64,000 bases of DNA from Lingula anatina. Taxonomy: Eukaryota > Brachiopoda > Lingulata > Lingulida > Lingulidae. A program made the translations under genes and the position numbers. The DNA is taken from NCBI RefSeq assembly GCF_001039355.2, contig NW_019775408.1, forward strand, positions 296,144 to 360,143, in the 5' to 3' direction. This document shows, in pieces, positions 34,800-49,300 of the stretch. The notes beneath the pieces are model-generated. The model worked only from the letters and a program-made list of their open reading frames with translations. It was not told the origin of the DNA and made no database searches. Position 1 is the stretch's first letter. Each line of letters begins with the position of its first letter.

Positions 34800-37645
34800 C
34801 CTGTCGTTAAGTATCTTGCTATGATTACCAATATTTTCTCTCTCTCTTTAGTATGACAAGATGGACTTCAAAGATGAGTTTTGAATGTCAAAGTAATTTT
34901 ATTGGTATCTCACAGTCTCTTTTCTCGGAATGCTATGATATGACCTCATTTTTTTCCACCAGTTTAGTCTGTTTTTCTTGTAAATGGAGTCCTCTCCAAC
35001 GAGGAGGATTTGGACTCGTCTGCTGTGTTTGTGTCATACCTGTAAAAAAAAGCTTTATATTATTATTATTATTATCATTATTATTATTAGCAAGCACTAG
35101 AGATATCGAGTTAGTGTCGCTCTTGTATCAGTCTGATTTCCCTGAAATATTTCATATTAACAAGATAAATTGCAGTTACTTCACAATAACGTTTGTTACA
35201 CAGTTGGCATGCCATTTATCCGAATTAGACTCATTATTTGTAATTGATCAGACTTTTCTCCTCACCTGAGCTGTTAATGTATCTCCAATATTTACACACA
35301 CGGCACAATACGAACCAACTGTTTAGGAAAATCGAATTTTCAATAAGATAAACACACAAAAGAGAAACCTAATAGTCTGTCTCAGCCCAATATGCCTTGA
35401 CTGACAAATATTTCTGGCGTATGGGAATTAATATTAATGGTTAATTCGTTTGACATTGTCTTTAAAGACCTAGCATTTTGTACATTGGTATTCTGAAATA
35501 ATCTTTAAACCCAGTTGTGTATCTTTATATTTGTCGAAGTGCGTAAAAATCAGGTCTTTGTAACCGTATGGTAAACAATATGTATTTTTCTCACGTCATA
35601 ATTTCTTTGTTCACTCTAATCCTCGGTCATCAATATAATAAAATATTTAAAACAGACAAGCAGAGGTTATCGTGTTTTGTGGTGCAGATGTCACGGTTTC
35701 CAAGTAAAACTGTCCGCTCTTCAGTTGAACCGTACCCTCCCACTTTTTCCTTTTTTGTCTTAAAATGTCATGCCCAATTTACATTCGAAATAGTATGATT
35801 AATGTAACAGTAAATTGTCTGCGGGTTCTTGTCGCCCGTTCTGTTAGCCGCTTACTTTTCTGATCACTTTTAACACTCTTCCGTCATTAACTTTTTGACT
35901 TTCAAAATACAGTAACACTGAACGCTTACCTTAACATAAATATAGTAATTACTCTAGAAGGACTAAGTTCTGCCTGCTGTCTTCGTGAGTTCACGTCGTT
36001 TCTCCTGTGACATCTAGCTAAGTCGAGGGCTGAGCAAATGCCCCTCAGGTGCAATCGTTCAAAGCAACACTTTAACTAAATAGAAAATATTTACAAAATC
36101 AATTATCCTGTCTATTCACTGGCAACAAGTAGGATTTTCCTCACGTCATTAAAACGATCGCGAACTTTTGGGCAAATACTCCACCTTGAACTCGAGAATT
36201 AATAATGGAACCCCACCTTTCATCGGGGATTGCAATTTATTTCAGGGGTCCAAAATGTCCCGTTTTGGTGCGACCCATATTGTTTTGCCGCGACGCGCTC
36301 TAATTGAAGTACTCCATACAGGTCAATCACTAATCATTATAACCGAATTCCCCCATTAGCCCGTTCAACCACTTTTAAGCTAAGTACCCCCATAGGGACG
36401 TGGGTCACAGACCTCCAATAAGCAATTTGTTTGGTATTTACACATCTACGTTATTTATTTATCAACAGTCACACGCTCGTTGCTAATACGGAATCGTACT
36501 TCAGGGTAATGCACTTACCGCCAGAGAGCGGATGGACGACAAGGAATGGAGTCTCCAACAAAAAATTGACAAAATATATTAAAAATTATTGACAACCCCA
36601 TATAGCACCTTAGAACGCTAATTTTAACTAGCGTATAGAATATGCAGAGCAGTATAAAGAGGACGTCAAAATATTGACAAATATATGAGTTGATTTTAGG
36701 TTTTCATAACGTAAAGGCGCTTATGTTAAAACACATGAAGAAATAAATGAAAACATTCTAAAATAAAATAAAAATGAAAAAAAAAAATGCAGAACGTCCC
36801 CCTTTTTTTCGATCAAACATACACACGAATCGTTAGCCTCTACAACGACCGACACCCCCCCCCCCCTACCCCCCAACCGTCATCGGAACAAAATGAAAGA
36901 TAAAAATTGCTGCAGTGGCGTTCTATGGCACAACTAAATAACAACTCCCCTATCGCAATACAGTTCTGATTGTAGATATTTATTTTCAACAAATGAATCA
37001 AAATATAAAGGGAAGCAGCCCAAAACAAGTTTATCAGTGGCAACTTTTATATTATTTTGTCCCGGTGTGTGTGTGTGTGTGTACAAACATAATATATATC
37101 TTGATGTAGGACTGGACCAAATTAATAAGTTGAATACCAAATGGAAGCGAGTCTAATTTTGTGGGGAAAAAATCGTATTTCTAATGGAAAAATACATTTG
37201 GTAATGGGGGAACTAGCCCCAGGAAAAACCTTCATGCAAATGTTTTATGCTGAAATATCCCCCATACTAAAATTCCCTTTCCTGAAAAAATAAATAAATA
37301 AATAAAAATAAAAATAAAACTCTAACAACCCTACTAGTAGGGAATCACTTCTCGTTACCCAACTTTTTGCTTGTGCCTCGTATAGCTGCAACTACACCAC
37401 TTGCAATTATTACATAACAAGCTGAAGTGCACATACAAATGACAATAAATGTAAATATAAATGACCTGGCAAAAGACCAATTTTCAGTTATCCAATTTCA
37501 TAAGATACAATTTTAAATACACAGGCAATTTTTGGTGACACGGCTTAAAACACCAATAACTTCACAATTCAGTTAGAAATGATTATCTTAAATTACACTT
37601 GTGAATGAAAAAAAAATACGACTAGGTAGAAATTAAAATCAAGCT
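34800..37645. other. Intergenic region
   Basis: Contains the repeat fragment at 34984-35093, a (GT)n run at about 37063-37081, a C-run at about 36855-36868 and short tetranucleotide A-rich runs near 37291-37318. No supported exon; the small frames here lack splice context and motifs. Confidence 0.5.
34984..35093 (-). repeat. Dispersed repeat fragment resembling the exon 3 junction of the 37.6-kb ASB gene
   Basis: On the minus strand an (AAT)n run with a shared GAT interruption is followed by ttttacag/gtatgaca and a stretch matching the first 40 bases of ASB exon 3 at 31 of 40 positions (counted by eye). No ankyrin reading continues beyond that. It could be a repeat family or a partial duplication. 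Confidence 0.5.
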
Positions 37646-40600
37646 CTATACAAAAGTCAACATGCTCTGCAAACTCTTGGGGAGAGGCAGAAGAGAAATT
37701 CTCGGCAAAATTGTCCGTCCCGCGCTCAGCTCCGCCAGGTGGCGCCTGAGCATCAAAATGCACGTCAACTGCAAGCTTCGAGGGTTGGAAATTTGTTCCA
37801 GCATCCAGGCGCTCAGGTGTGGGTCTCGGGTCACTTTTAGATTTTTCGGCGTCAGTCGGAGCTGCTCGTGGGTAAATTTTGCTCCAGCGTGGATGAGAAG
37901 TTGCAGCGTCGGAATCCTGGCGTTGAATATGGCCCAGTAGAGGGGCGTAGTGGATCTAAAATTTACATACATGGATATTAATGTGTTTTCATTTATGGCA
38001 CATAATTATCTGTCTAAGAACACAATAATGTGAGAAACTTAATAGTCAGGTTTTCATTCTTTTGGAAATATCAGCAATATAAGAAAGTATATATTATTTC
38101 AGCATGACCCGAGATGACTTAAATTAAATCAGAAATAATCTCAAAGAAAAACTGTTTGAAAAACGACTTGATAGGAAACAAAAGCACATGCTTTAAAAAA
38201 CAAAAGGCCTTTTTTTCTTTGACCAATCATCAATTCAGTGATAGCTTTGCCTGGAAGTTAATAAAACAAAACTATATTGCAAATGATTAACTACATGATG
38301 ATCTGTGATGTATGTGTGTCATTTAACCTAAACTGATTCAAAGCTAAATCAAAATGACATGTTTCAAAATGACTGAATTAATCTATAAGATATTTAAATA
38401 TCTTATTGAGAGAGAGAGAGAGAGAGGGAGAGGGGGGGGGAGGGGGATTCAGATTTGACCTTAAACCTATTTCTCCATTTTTTTTTTTTTACCCAAAGGT
38501 GCAGTGAGGTTCATGTCATTCCATCCAAAGCAATTGGAAACATTTCTTAAAACAGACAGACACACACACAATATATATATATAATACAATATTTTCTCTC
38601 TCTCTTATATATACATACATATATATATATATATTAGAAAAGCACTCAGAGAGTGCAGACCTCCGCCAAGGCAGCAATTTTTTATTATTCTTGATTATTG
38701 ATTGATTATTGATCTGGATTACCACCAAATACTAATCATCTGTTCCTTGGCCCACTTCTGGCAGTTCCTGAAAATTTCATCAAAATCGGTTTATAACTTT
38801 TTGAGTTATGTTGATGACAGACAAACAAACAAACAAACAGACAGACAAACAAAGGTGAAAACATAACCTCCTTGGCAGAGGTAATAATAGAAAATAAAAG
38901 AAAATTAACCTGGCATCAGGCAAGTTCAGGTCAGCACCATGTTGAATCAACAGCGCAGCATTCTTTTCAAAACCAAAGTAAACTGCTGTGGACAGCGCCG
39001 TCTCGTGATTTTTATCAACGGCATTCAGCTGAGCTCCATGTTCAACCAGGAATTGGCACATGTTAATATTGGTGTACGCCTGTCTGGCTGCAGCTATCAG
39101 AGGTGTGGCGCAGGATTTGGTCTCATCTGGCTTGTTTATGTCATACCTGTAAAATATGATATAATTATTATCATTATTATTATTAGGAGCTTGCACAAAG
39201 TAAAACATATCATTTTTTTTAATTCAGGCTTTATCCATTGTTACCCCAATACTACTGTGAAAACAACTGCCTAGGAGAACTGCCTTCTGTCTGTGTGCAT
39301 TGTCATAATTATCACAGATGTTTAGTAAACTATTGATAATAATGGAAAAAATAATAAAAAAAAATTAAGGACTATTTTAAAGTTTTTACTGTATCGTGTA
39401 CCTCTATCACCCTTCTAACCTCCCCTCCCCCCACCTCCTGTTTCTCCATACACCAAACATCCTCCTATGAACTGTGAGATTCAGTTATGAGAGAATAAAT
39501 GATGACTAAAACTTTGAAATAAATGACATAAGATGGAAAACTTCTGAAACAATTGAATGCATGTCTTCCTTTACTGGCCCATAGTTAGATGTATTTCTCA
39601 TACCCAAAACATAACATCAAAATTTTCTCCAATAAGAAAACTGGAAAATAATGAAAATCTTCACCCTGTCTACTGAAGTAATCATTTAAGAAAACTTGAG
39701 ATTTTTCACTAAACATAATCACTATACTAAGATACACCATCACAACTTACCCAATTTCCAGTAAAAACTTCACCACTTCAAGCTGACCTGAACTGACCGC
39801 TCGATGGAGGAGAAGATCAACCTCTGATACCGCCTTGGATGCGCTGGCAGGAAGATACAGCCGAATGTGTTGTACTATAGAGATGAAGTATTCAAGCACC
39901 TGTAATTTGCCTGAGAGAAGGGTTTTCCCTACAGGAGTGTGCCACTGTTCATTTGGAAGTGACAGCACACTATCTGCAGCTTGGCAGTAGGCTAAAACAC
40001 TGGGCATAGCCTGTGAGGGCTGACCAGAGACCTGAGAGGGCTGTTGACTTTTCATGGAGCCAACCCCGCCATACTGATTGCTTCTCTTATTCAATGCTGT
40101 GTGATAACTAGGTAAGGAGCCACTTCCCGACGATGAAAAATGGCTCGAGGGACCAGAAGCTGTATGCTCTGGGTCTTCTCCAATGCTGGAAAAGCTGGTT
40201 CTTTTATGCTTGCTTCCTGACTGTATCCTCTCGTCCTTGTTCCACATATTAACCATGTGAGAGTACAGCATTTTCACTGCCGCCAAGTTGCCTAAATGAC
40301 AGGCAAGGTGCAGGGCCGTGTTACCTTTGCCAGTCTGTAGGTCTGCAATGAAAGGGTTGCACCCCGCCTCCAAGAGAATCGCGATCACTGCAGTGTTAGA
40401 GTATCCTTGCACCGCGAAATGTAATGCTGTTTCCCCGTACTGTGTGGTGACGTTGGCGTCGCAACCTGCCTCCAAGAGCACCCTGGTGGAGTTTGCCAGG
40501 CCAAATTTGGCACTTAGTAATAATGGGGCAATGGCAAAGCCGCCAAATGTATTGTTGATGTTAATACCTTCCCTCTGGGCATACTGCAGTGTGATTCTGA

Positions 40601-41510
40601 CAATATCACTGTCGTTTGTCATTAATGCTGTTGCTAAGGGAGTCACATCAACATTTTTCTCCTTTACTTTAGCACCATGCTCTAACAAAGTCCTAGTTAT
40701 CCCTATGTGTTTGTTCTCAATGGCTTTAATAAGAGGCGTAATTCCTGCACAAATATGGTTCACATCGGCACCATAACTGAGCAAAAGATTGACAAGCCTT
40801 GAGCTCCCCAAGTCCACGGCAAGAATTAAGGCAGGAGCATTCTCCTTGGGTAATGTCTGGTTTAAGTCCACACCATGCTTGATGAAGGTCTCCAACATGA
40901 GGATGTCTTCAGTGTACAGAGCAAATGAGAAGGGACTGGAGCGGTCGGGGGTGGCACATTCAGAGACAGGGTCAGCACCATATTGTAATAGTAACTGCAC
41001 AAGGGATAACTTCTTCTGTTCTACTGCCAGCAGTAAGGGTACATTACCTGGAGGGAGAGACAAATCACAGAATTATATTATATAATTAAGTACATGTATG
41101 CTGAAGTCTCATCTTGGCCATAAAATTTTGTACCTGTCAAAACTTAGATTTAACTGTTTAGAATTTAATCTTTCTCTCTATCCTGCTCTCTGTGTCTTTT
41201 TATGTGTGTGTGTGTGTGTGTGTGCATGCATGCGCAAGTTCTTTTTAGATAAAATATTACTACATACTATAAAATGACCCTATTACAATTATCCATTTAT
41301 GTTTTTGTTCATGGAGAAAGTCATATGAAAACAATAAATCCCAGGTGATGGTAAAGCAATATAAATAAATTAATTAATTGAAAAAAAAATAACTGAGGAG
41401 ACTGGAAGGGTCCTACCTTCTTCGTCCCTGATGTTAGGGCTTTCTCCATCCTTCAGTGCCTGCTCTGTAGCCTGTATGTTTCCTGCTCTGACAGCAGATA
41501 GGAGATCCAT
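37646..41510 (-). CDS. Ankyrin repeat and SOCS box (ASB-type) protein, four coding exons
   Basis: Coding exons 41510-41417, 41047-39751, 39146-38910 and 37955-37646 join in frame to 645 residues. Residues about 1-300 and 390-595 are ankyrin repeats (about twelve). They are split by a Ser/Gln-rich linker at about 302-390 that has no ankyrin pattern. Residues 603-645 form a SOCS box: SLQLTCILMLRRHL as BC box and LLPLPKSLQ as Cul5 box. By family knowledge it is a substrate receptor of an Elongin B/C-Cul5-Rbx2 ubiquitin ligase; the target is unknown. A possible 5' UTR exon boundary lies at about 41590 (ctag). Intron 3 carries a transposon (38657-38884), and the exon 3 acceptor lies beside an ATT microsatellite. 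The gene is divergent from the GST gene. Confidence 0.9.
38400..38632. repeat. Microsatellite cluster in ASB intron 3
   Basis: (GA)n at about 38408-38428, a T-run at about 38480, and TA/TACA runs at about 38571-38633. Confidence 0.85.
38657..38884. mobile_element. Short interspersed element with ACCTCYGCCAAGG ends
   Basis: Starts acctccgccaaggc and ends in its complement ccttggcagaggta, giving inverted ends of about 14 bases. The inside has a conserved-looking stretch (gaaaatttcatcaaaatcgg, ttgagttatg) and CAAA/CAGA units before the right end. It lies in intron 3 of the ASB gene. Similar sequences are, from memory, common in aquatic animal genomes. Class not assigned. Confidence 0.55.
41208..41224. 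repeat. (TG)n microsatellite in ASB intron 1
   Basis: About eight or nine TG units. Confidence 0.85.
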
Positions 41511-41519
41511 TGTATACTA

Positions 41520-43338
41520 CTGAATCCTCTCTTATCAGTCTGTAGCATCAGCCATGCACTGATCCAAGGTTATTGACTCTAGTCATCAAGCTAGTTAAAG
41601 AAATAAGTAATTTGTCAAAATTAATTGTTCAACTTTGTTCAACTGATTTCTTTAATAGTTCTACCAGTACATGTGGCTCTTTTCCTTTTAGATTGATTTA
41701 ATTAATTATATGGATACACTGTATATATACTGCAAAAGCACACCAGTGGCTCTATTTGAAAGATGATCAGGTCCATAGCCAGCAATTTTAGAGGAGGGGT
41801 GGGGAGGTTCTTTTGTGAAAAAGTGGACCTTTTGCCATGTAACATCCATGTACCCATAACAAATTTTCCCTACAGTGGACCTTCTTCTTCTCTCTACCCC
41901 CCCCCCCCCCCCCCCTTGTAGGAGCCTGATATATTGATATTGTCGAGTTCTTCTCTACACCACGAGAAATCAAAACAGATTTGCGTAATGTTCACTGATA
42001 CATTTGAATAGCTTTTACGTTCACTTGAACACAAATCACTTAGTATGGATGAAGAACTTCCCTAAAGCCACTTTGGTGCAACTCCTTACGCATGACCATA
42101 CCTCCTGGAGCAAAAAAAAAAGACAACTCTCACTTCCCCCAACGTACCCTTCTTCATGTTCTTGGATATCTTGATTCACCAGTTCATTTCAACACCAAAT
42201 CACCTTTTCCTTCATCAGTTTCTATATAAAAAATAAGGTCTTATCATCAATTTCATCAATGTTAACATATCATGTAGACTAAATAATTTTATAATTTCAC
42301 AACTTACTCAAAACAACCGGTGTTTTGTCCTTCATGTTCTCATTCGAGGTGCCTTCTGCTTTTCTAGGTCAAGGTTGTTTTAAAGGTCAATACCCATCGA
42401 CAGGTAGCGCTCTAGCTGAATATGTTTTCCTTTCTCCCCCCCTCCCCCTTCCACCGCCTCGAAATTCAGTTTGTGGTAATTTCTGAATTTTTATGTTTTT
42501 TATTGCAGTATATATTTCTTGCTGTGACTGACCACTCGAACGTTTTCGACGTCGAAATTTTTTCGTCTTCGATTCGTTAAAAATTCGTGAACGATTTCGA
42601 TGAAAAAATTTTCGATAGCTTCCAGAATACCGATTTTTCGGATTCGATTAGGATTCGATGAAAAATTCGTTTTCGATAGCTTCGAGAATACCGCCCCAGG
42701 GCCCTTTTTGATCTACGTCCCCCCTTCTTTATTTAGGCCTACTTAAATTTCTTCCCGTCGTAGGCCTACGTGTAGGCCTATGAATCTTCACCACCACCCC
42801 TCGACCGACTATATCGCACCTGAGAGACAGTTATTGGCCAATTTTTATATAAACAGTACCTAATTTATTAGTGAATTCATTTTACAAGGCCTTAATAACA
42901 CTATGTACAGTTAAATTTATTATTATTTCCTAGGCCTAATTTGAAATAGGGCCATTTTAATTCGATCAGTTTGGCTAAAAAGAACATATAACCTGATTTT
43001 TTAAATTATCCTAATATTGATTTTTAAAAATTATCTTAATATTGAAAGCACGTTACGCCGACTAGCTGACGCGACTTTTGAAATCAACAACAGCGATTTA
43101 ATTTCAAAATCATGCAGCTTTGTCTAAATATAATAGAGCATACAGCACAAATGCGTATGTATCTAGGACAAAGAAACCACAAGCTAGGTTATTCATGTAG
43201 GCCCTACAGTGTACTTGTTGCCTTATATTTCACCTTTTAAAGTGTGCAATATGCAGTGCGGGCAGTGCACCTCCGTCACTGAGCAGATTTCCACTGTATG
43301 CCTTCAAACAGATAGTATATAGGCCTATCTTACAGACT
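41520..43338. other. Divergent spacer between the ASB and GST genes
   Basis: Should contain both promoters. It has a C homopolymer at about 41899-41917 and the TTCGA-rich block at 42535-42700. No exon is supported. Confidence 0.45.
42535..42700. repeat. TTCGA-rich block with a diverged tandem duplicate
   Basis: The words ttcgatagctt-agaataccg occur at about 42611 and 42674, each preceded by gatgaaaaa. TTCG/CGAA words are strongly enriched over about 165 bases compared with the flanks. Confidence 0.55.
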
Positions 43339-46300
43339 ATGCAAGCACCACTGATTATTGGCTATTGGAACATCAGGGGGGTGAGTGTAAATGTTACCAA
43401 AATACGCAAGATTTCAAAACATCTATTAAGTCGTATAGAGAAACCAAGGTGCATACATGTACATGAAGACAGCCCATACAGACACCTTAAGTGCGAGAGC
43501 TTTACCCACTTTTCCTTACAGGTCATTCCACCTGGCCATACCGACCGGTAGAATATATGCATGTATATTTCACCTTTGCAGGAGGGTAGAAGCACCATTA
43601 GATATACTGTCTACTGATAAACGATATGAGTTGCTCTAGTTGATCAAAGACCAGGGTTCTGCTCTAGCGGTGACCTCGATATAACTTTAGTTTATGGAGG
43701 TTACAGGGCAGATCGGGCTGTATAAAGGGAATGCATTAAGTGTGAGTTAGAGCGGAAATGTATGCGGCCGTTAAAGTCGCACATCATCTTGTGTGGTGAT
43801 ATTTTGGCAATATTTCCTTGATATGTTTTTTCAAAAAAATTTCATCTGCACACGGAGTTTACGCCTGGGCTCTGACATAAAATTTTATCACTGGGAAACG
43901 ATTTTTTGTAGTAATATGATCAAAATATGCCTTTGGCACTGTTCATCTGCATCTACTTTATCTAATTAGGTTTATTCATCAAGCAACACAAATGCTATTG
44001 GAAGTCATTAATTCTGCTTATTTCAAACTAGCGATGCACTATTTATGACTCTGTCATTCATGAGTTATAGGTATGCAAATGTTGTAATTCAATGAGCAAT
44101 TGGGAATAAGATGAAAATTACATTGAGCGTTATCTCATGATAACTTGAAGAGAAAAAAATCAAGATTTAGAATAAATTGCCAAGCAAAAACATTTGCATT
44201 ATACAGGTGAATAAATAAATGGCATTATGAAATTAATTTATATACCAAAAACTGTGTTGATAGGAAAAATGAATAATGTGGACATCATTTCAAGTAAAGA
44301 TCTCGCATATAACTGAATTTTTGGCATTCTTCCCATTGCGTTGAATTCTTAAGAAAATGATGGAAAATTTCAGGATACATTGGGAAGTAATTTAGAACTA
44401 AAGTGACTGATTATACAACAGCTGTGAATTTTCTGAATTAATTGCAATAATTGGGCTTGACATTTTTGGTAGAAGGCAAGGGCGAATCCAGGATTAATTG
44501 AGAGGGAGGGGGGCATTATTTAGGAATGACAAACCTCGGATATGAAGCCGACCGTCTGCTCCCTTGTGATGGGGCTCGGGGCCCGCTGAATAACCCCAAA
44601 ATATAATGGTGTTTTGGAGGGAAAACGGTGCCATTTGGAACGGTTAAGAACTATAAATAAGCTATTCAAAATTCTAATTTCAAGTGGAGAATATCAGTGT
44701 GATTTGTTTTCAGAAACCCAAGGGGGAGGGCCAGGATCCCCCTGACCTCCCCCCCCCCCCTCACTGGATTGGTTAAAATGATATAACAGTGAAAAGACAA
44801 AGGATGGATAAAAATTACAGAATCATTTAAGGGTATTTTATACTAAAAATACCATTACCAAGAAGATGCATGATGGAAAATTAAAAATCCTGAAGCTTGA
44901 TGAATTTACAGAAAATTGATACTTGATACCTTTTTTATATAAATATCGATATTTTAATAGAATTGAATCGAAATTAAGTATATAATTTTCAAATATATAT
45001 TGACTTTATAGAAAATATTAGAGGTTATCCATTTCTACCTTCTACCTGGATGATAAAACGAGTGAAATAAAGTAAACATTTTACCATATATGAACCAATA
45101 TTGAATCACAAAAGTATGAAACTATGATTATTTGGGAAAAGTGATTTTAAGAAACATTTCATGACAAAATAACCAATATACTGGCATTCCATTTATTTGC
45201 ACATAAGTTATATTGACAAAGTTATGTTGGTTTCAGTGAAGAATTACAAACAAACAGTAATATCCCCAACAAGAGAATTTTAGTTGAAATTGAAAATCTT
45301 CAAATTCTGTGTCTCTCTGTAAACCAGACACATTACGACATTTTAACATTTATGTGGTATTACACGATCATTACTGACAGGAACATGAACCTGTGAATAA
45401 ACAATTAATAATATTAGAAAACATGCTGGGCTTTATAAAGAGATATGATGACATCAAAACTACACACACTGGACAATAGAAGTGTCACCCCTACTGAACC
45501 AATACTATGGGGGAGATAAATGACTGTGGAATGATATGCTCCTGGTATCATTTTATTAACATCAAATTTCACCAAAAATCACAAAATGAGAATAAAATAT
45601 ACATTCTACCAAAATATGCAGTTTCAAGTCCAAAATTAGTACTTAGTGGCATAGCCACGTGACCTAATAATAGGTGCCAGTGTACGAGGCAAGGATTCAT
45701 ATAATTGTCTGATGCGTTCAGGGCTTAAGCTGGCCCAAGCATGAAACACTGAATATAACAGAGTTTCTCTGCTGGTTAGACGGGCATTTGTCAAAAGTTT
45801 TGACATATCATTCCACACATTTTCTATTATGTTTGCATCCGGACTCGGGGCAGGCCACATCACCCTGCGAATATCCTGTTAGTCAAACCAACCATCAACT
45901 GCTCTGGGCCTGTGACAAGGAGCATTGTCATCCTGGTGTACAAATGGATAACTCCTGTCACCAAACATGTTAGTAATAGATGGTAGTAAGCCTGACTCCA
46001 AAACATCGATATATTTCTAGTGATTCATGTTTCCATCAACCACTATCAATTCACCCACGCCATGGATGCTGATGCAGCCCAACACCATGATGAATATGCT
46101 GCTCCGGATTCGGCAACTTTGATCTACACTCGCACATTTCTAATACATACTACTACATATGTTACTTATTCGGTTTAAAAAGTGCAGAAAATATCATTCA
46201 ATTGAACAACAACAGTAGGTAACACTTAAAGGGTACATATATATGTGTAACGAACTCATGAATGCTTCCCTGGAGTATTCTGTAAGTGATTTATTTACAG

Positions 46301-49300
46301 TAATTAGACAGTCTCGTCCTACGCTGTACCCGGGCAGTTGTCTTCATAATAGCTGTATCCAGTGCGGGCCTGCAAGTCGCCGGATTGGGTAGTGCTGGTC
46401 AGAAGTTCACAGACACATTGGTATTTTCCAGCACAGAAAATATTTATGGCAACACATTTCCACTGTTGCATACAAGAACGGCAACATTCGGAGAGGCTGC
46501 GGACATTATGCGTGGATAGGTGCACACGGGTTGCGCGAGCATCTGCTCCTACCCTCTGGAACGTGGTTGAATTTGCAATACCTAAAAAAAAAATGAATTA
46601 AATATGGGACTTCAAAGATATAACAAAAACGTAGCTGATTGACCGGTTATGTCGACTTAAATCAATTTATGAAATTTGTCAGATTTATAAATTTTAGCTA
46701 GTATCTTCAACTTTTTAAACACATACCTCTATAAAAGTGCATGTATTAGCAAAGAAACAATGTGAAATACTTGAGGCCCGCTTGTAAAAGTGATTTTGAT
46801 GGACCCATGAACTCACCATGGACCTCCACTTCACAAAGCTGCAAGGGATGTTCGTCACTACCAACTTTGATGATCAAGACATATCGTCCTGTCAGTGGTG
46901 ACCCACAGGACAGAGACGTGTTCCCCACAGGTGCCACACCCGGGTAACTGGCGCAGAGTTTGTACTGGGTGAATGATGAACTATCATGGTATGAGGTTCC
47001 AACTTTCACTTCGAAATTATTCAGACGGAAAGCTGAAAATAAAAATTGGCAAATTGTTAGATTTGAGTTAACATTTTGATCATATTTGTTTGCCCCTTAG
47101 CGACAAATTAAATAGCACATCAGTTGTGGAAAGTGATATTTTATCATGGAAAAAGAGATAAATGCAAGGACTGAAAGAGGGACACAATTTCAGGAATTAA
47201 GTGGAAAAAAGATACGAAATATTGAAGCAAGACTCACAAGAGCTATGGTCACGGTTTGTTATGATAACACCGGCCACCCTCGCCGTGGTTTCTAAGTCCA
47301 CCAGCCACCATTCTCCCTGACCAGCATTGGTGTGGGAACAACTTCCATGACTCATTTCGTCGTCATAGTTACCGTCCACAGCACGACTGGCATGGTACTT
47401 ATTTTGGTAGTTGGAACTTTGGTATGCGGGTTTGCCTTTGGCCAAACCCTGCGTGCAACCTCTGCATGGTGTTGTACCTGCCGTGGAAAGCAATCAATAA
47501 CATCAATTATTATTATTATTAGTTGCCGCTATAAACTGGATGTTACAAAGAAATACTGGTATATAGGTAAATACTAAGATATAAATTTCAATCTAAAACG
47601 GATTGAAAGGACATTTAAAAAACAATTATAAATTCAGAAACAAATATATAACCACACAGATGAATAAAGTTATGATATTGTGCCTTGCTGTATATCAAAT
47701 TATTGCCAAAAATCATTTTTCAGCTCTAAGGCGGATCAATATTAAAACGCCACTTTTGCCTTGTGCATTTTGTTACTGCCAGACTTACCTAAAAGAATCA
47801 CAGTAACTCCGACAAGAAGCAGACTTAAGGCCACCATGCTCATTTCAGACATCGATCATCGTTATTCTAGCAGTTTTCAATGGCAGACAAATCAACAAAA
47901 CGCTCCGTTCTTGCCCGGTTGTTGAGTTGCTAAGAGTAACTACAGAACTGGAGTAACTGAAGAAAATCCTAGGAGAAAAGTTCAGTTGATGCTTAGATCA
48001 AAAGATCGCTAATGCGACTTGTATTCATCAGTTATCTAATAGATGGATTCAAAGCTGAAACCGTGTGTTTTCTACGTGCATGTCGCATGGAATAGAACCT
48101 TATCATTTATTTATCTCTATATTATTGTAACATCTTTCCGTCCTATCAGTGCCGAATGTCTATTATAAAATTTGTTTTGGTGTACTTTCGACTGCTCATC
48201 ATTTAAGCAACGTTCGTTCTCTCTCTCTCTCTCTCTCTCTCGCAGGCGAGCCCTCACAATCAATAAAATTCCCATTACGTCGTCAAGGTGATAATAAGAG
48301 TAATTTTTAAAATTGCTCCCTAGTGTATTTTTGTTTCAGATCCATGCTTCATAGGTAATCAATTATTTTAAATTAAAATATGAGTGATATGTTCACCGTG
48401 CGTCCTTTCACATAGACATTCGAGCTTTCATGACACGTTTGCGAATTGTATAAATCAACATTATTTTCAAAGAAAACTAATTATGAACTATATACCTTCA
48501 TAATAAGCCTTAGTTTTATAATCTGTAATTTATAAAACTTAGTTTTATAGATTTCAGGTTACTTTTCATCATCCATTATAAACTAATAAAGATAAGATGA
48601 AGATGATCCAGCACAGCCCTTTGTCTATCGCCCTACTTGATCAAACCCTATCGTTTTTTTATAGTACTCTTGCACCCCTCTTGCAGCCCTTTGAGAGTGC
48701 TTCTTACAGGTTTTCCAATATGCAGTCCTGTTCGAGAGACCAAAAGAACTTAGTCATAATCGTCTTAACTTAGTGGGGACGAGAGGCCTATAAAGGGTAC
48801 CGGAGGAGACGAGTATTAGTTAAACTTGTACCGGAAGTGTGATGTCATGTGACGTAAAGTGGTGTAAGACGCGAAGCTGAGCTGGAGGTGAACGGGAGAA
48901 AAGCCGTGTAGTCAGAGAAAAAAGCGGTTTTCCAAACAACATGTGTCCACAACCTCCTCTCAAGGCGACCCTCCAAGTAATTTGCTAAATAAGTTTTAAG
49001 TGAATCCATGCAGTATTATATAGTCAATATGTAGTCGATGGTATCCTGTATGGGCAATTCACTGAATACTATCATCCTGTTGAAAAATAATTCTAACCAA
49101 ACCAACCTCTTAAAGATACATACAAACTGAGCATCGGTGGAGCGTGGATTCCCAGTAACACATGTAAACCACTTCTACTAGATTCTTAAATGACTCAAAT
49201 AAATTCGACATGCCAAGGGATAAACTGAATAGATCACTCGATCAGCCATAAAAGACCTTTAGACTGTTCGTTTCTTTAAATTTTTGGTTGTAAATTTAAC

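Noticed and set aside
40318-40776. 152-codon plus-strand frame
   Set aside because: It is the antisense shadow of the ankyrin exon of the ASB gene.
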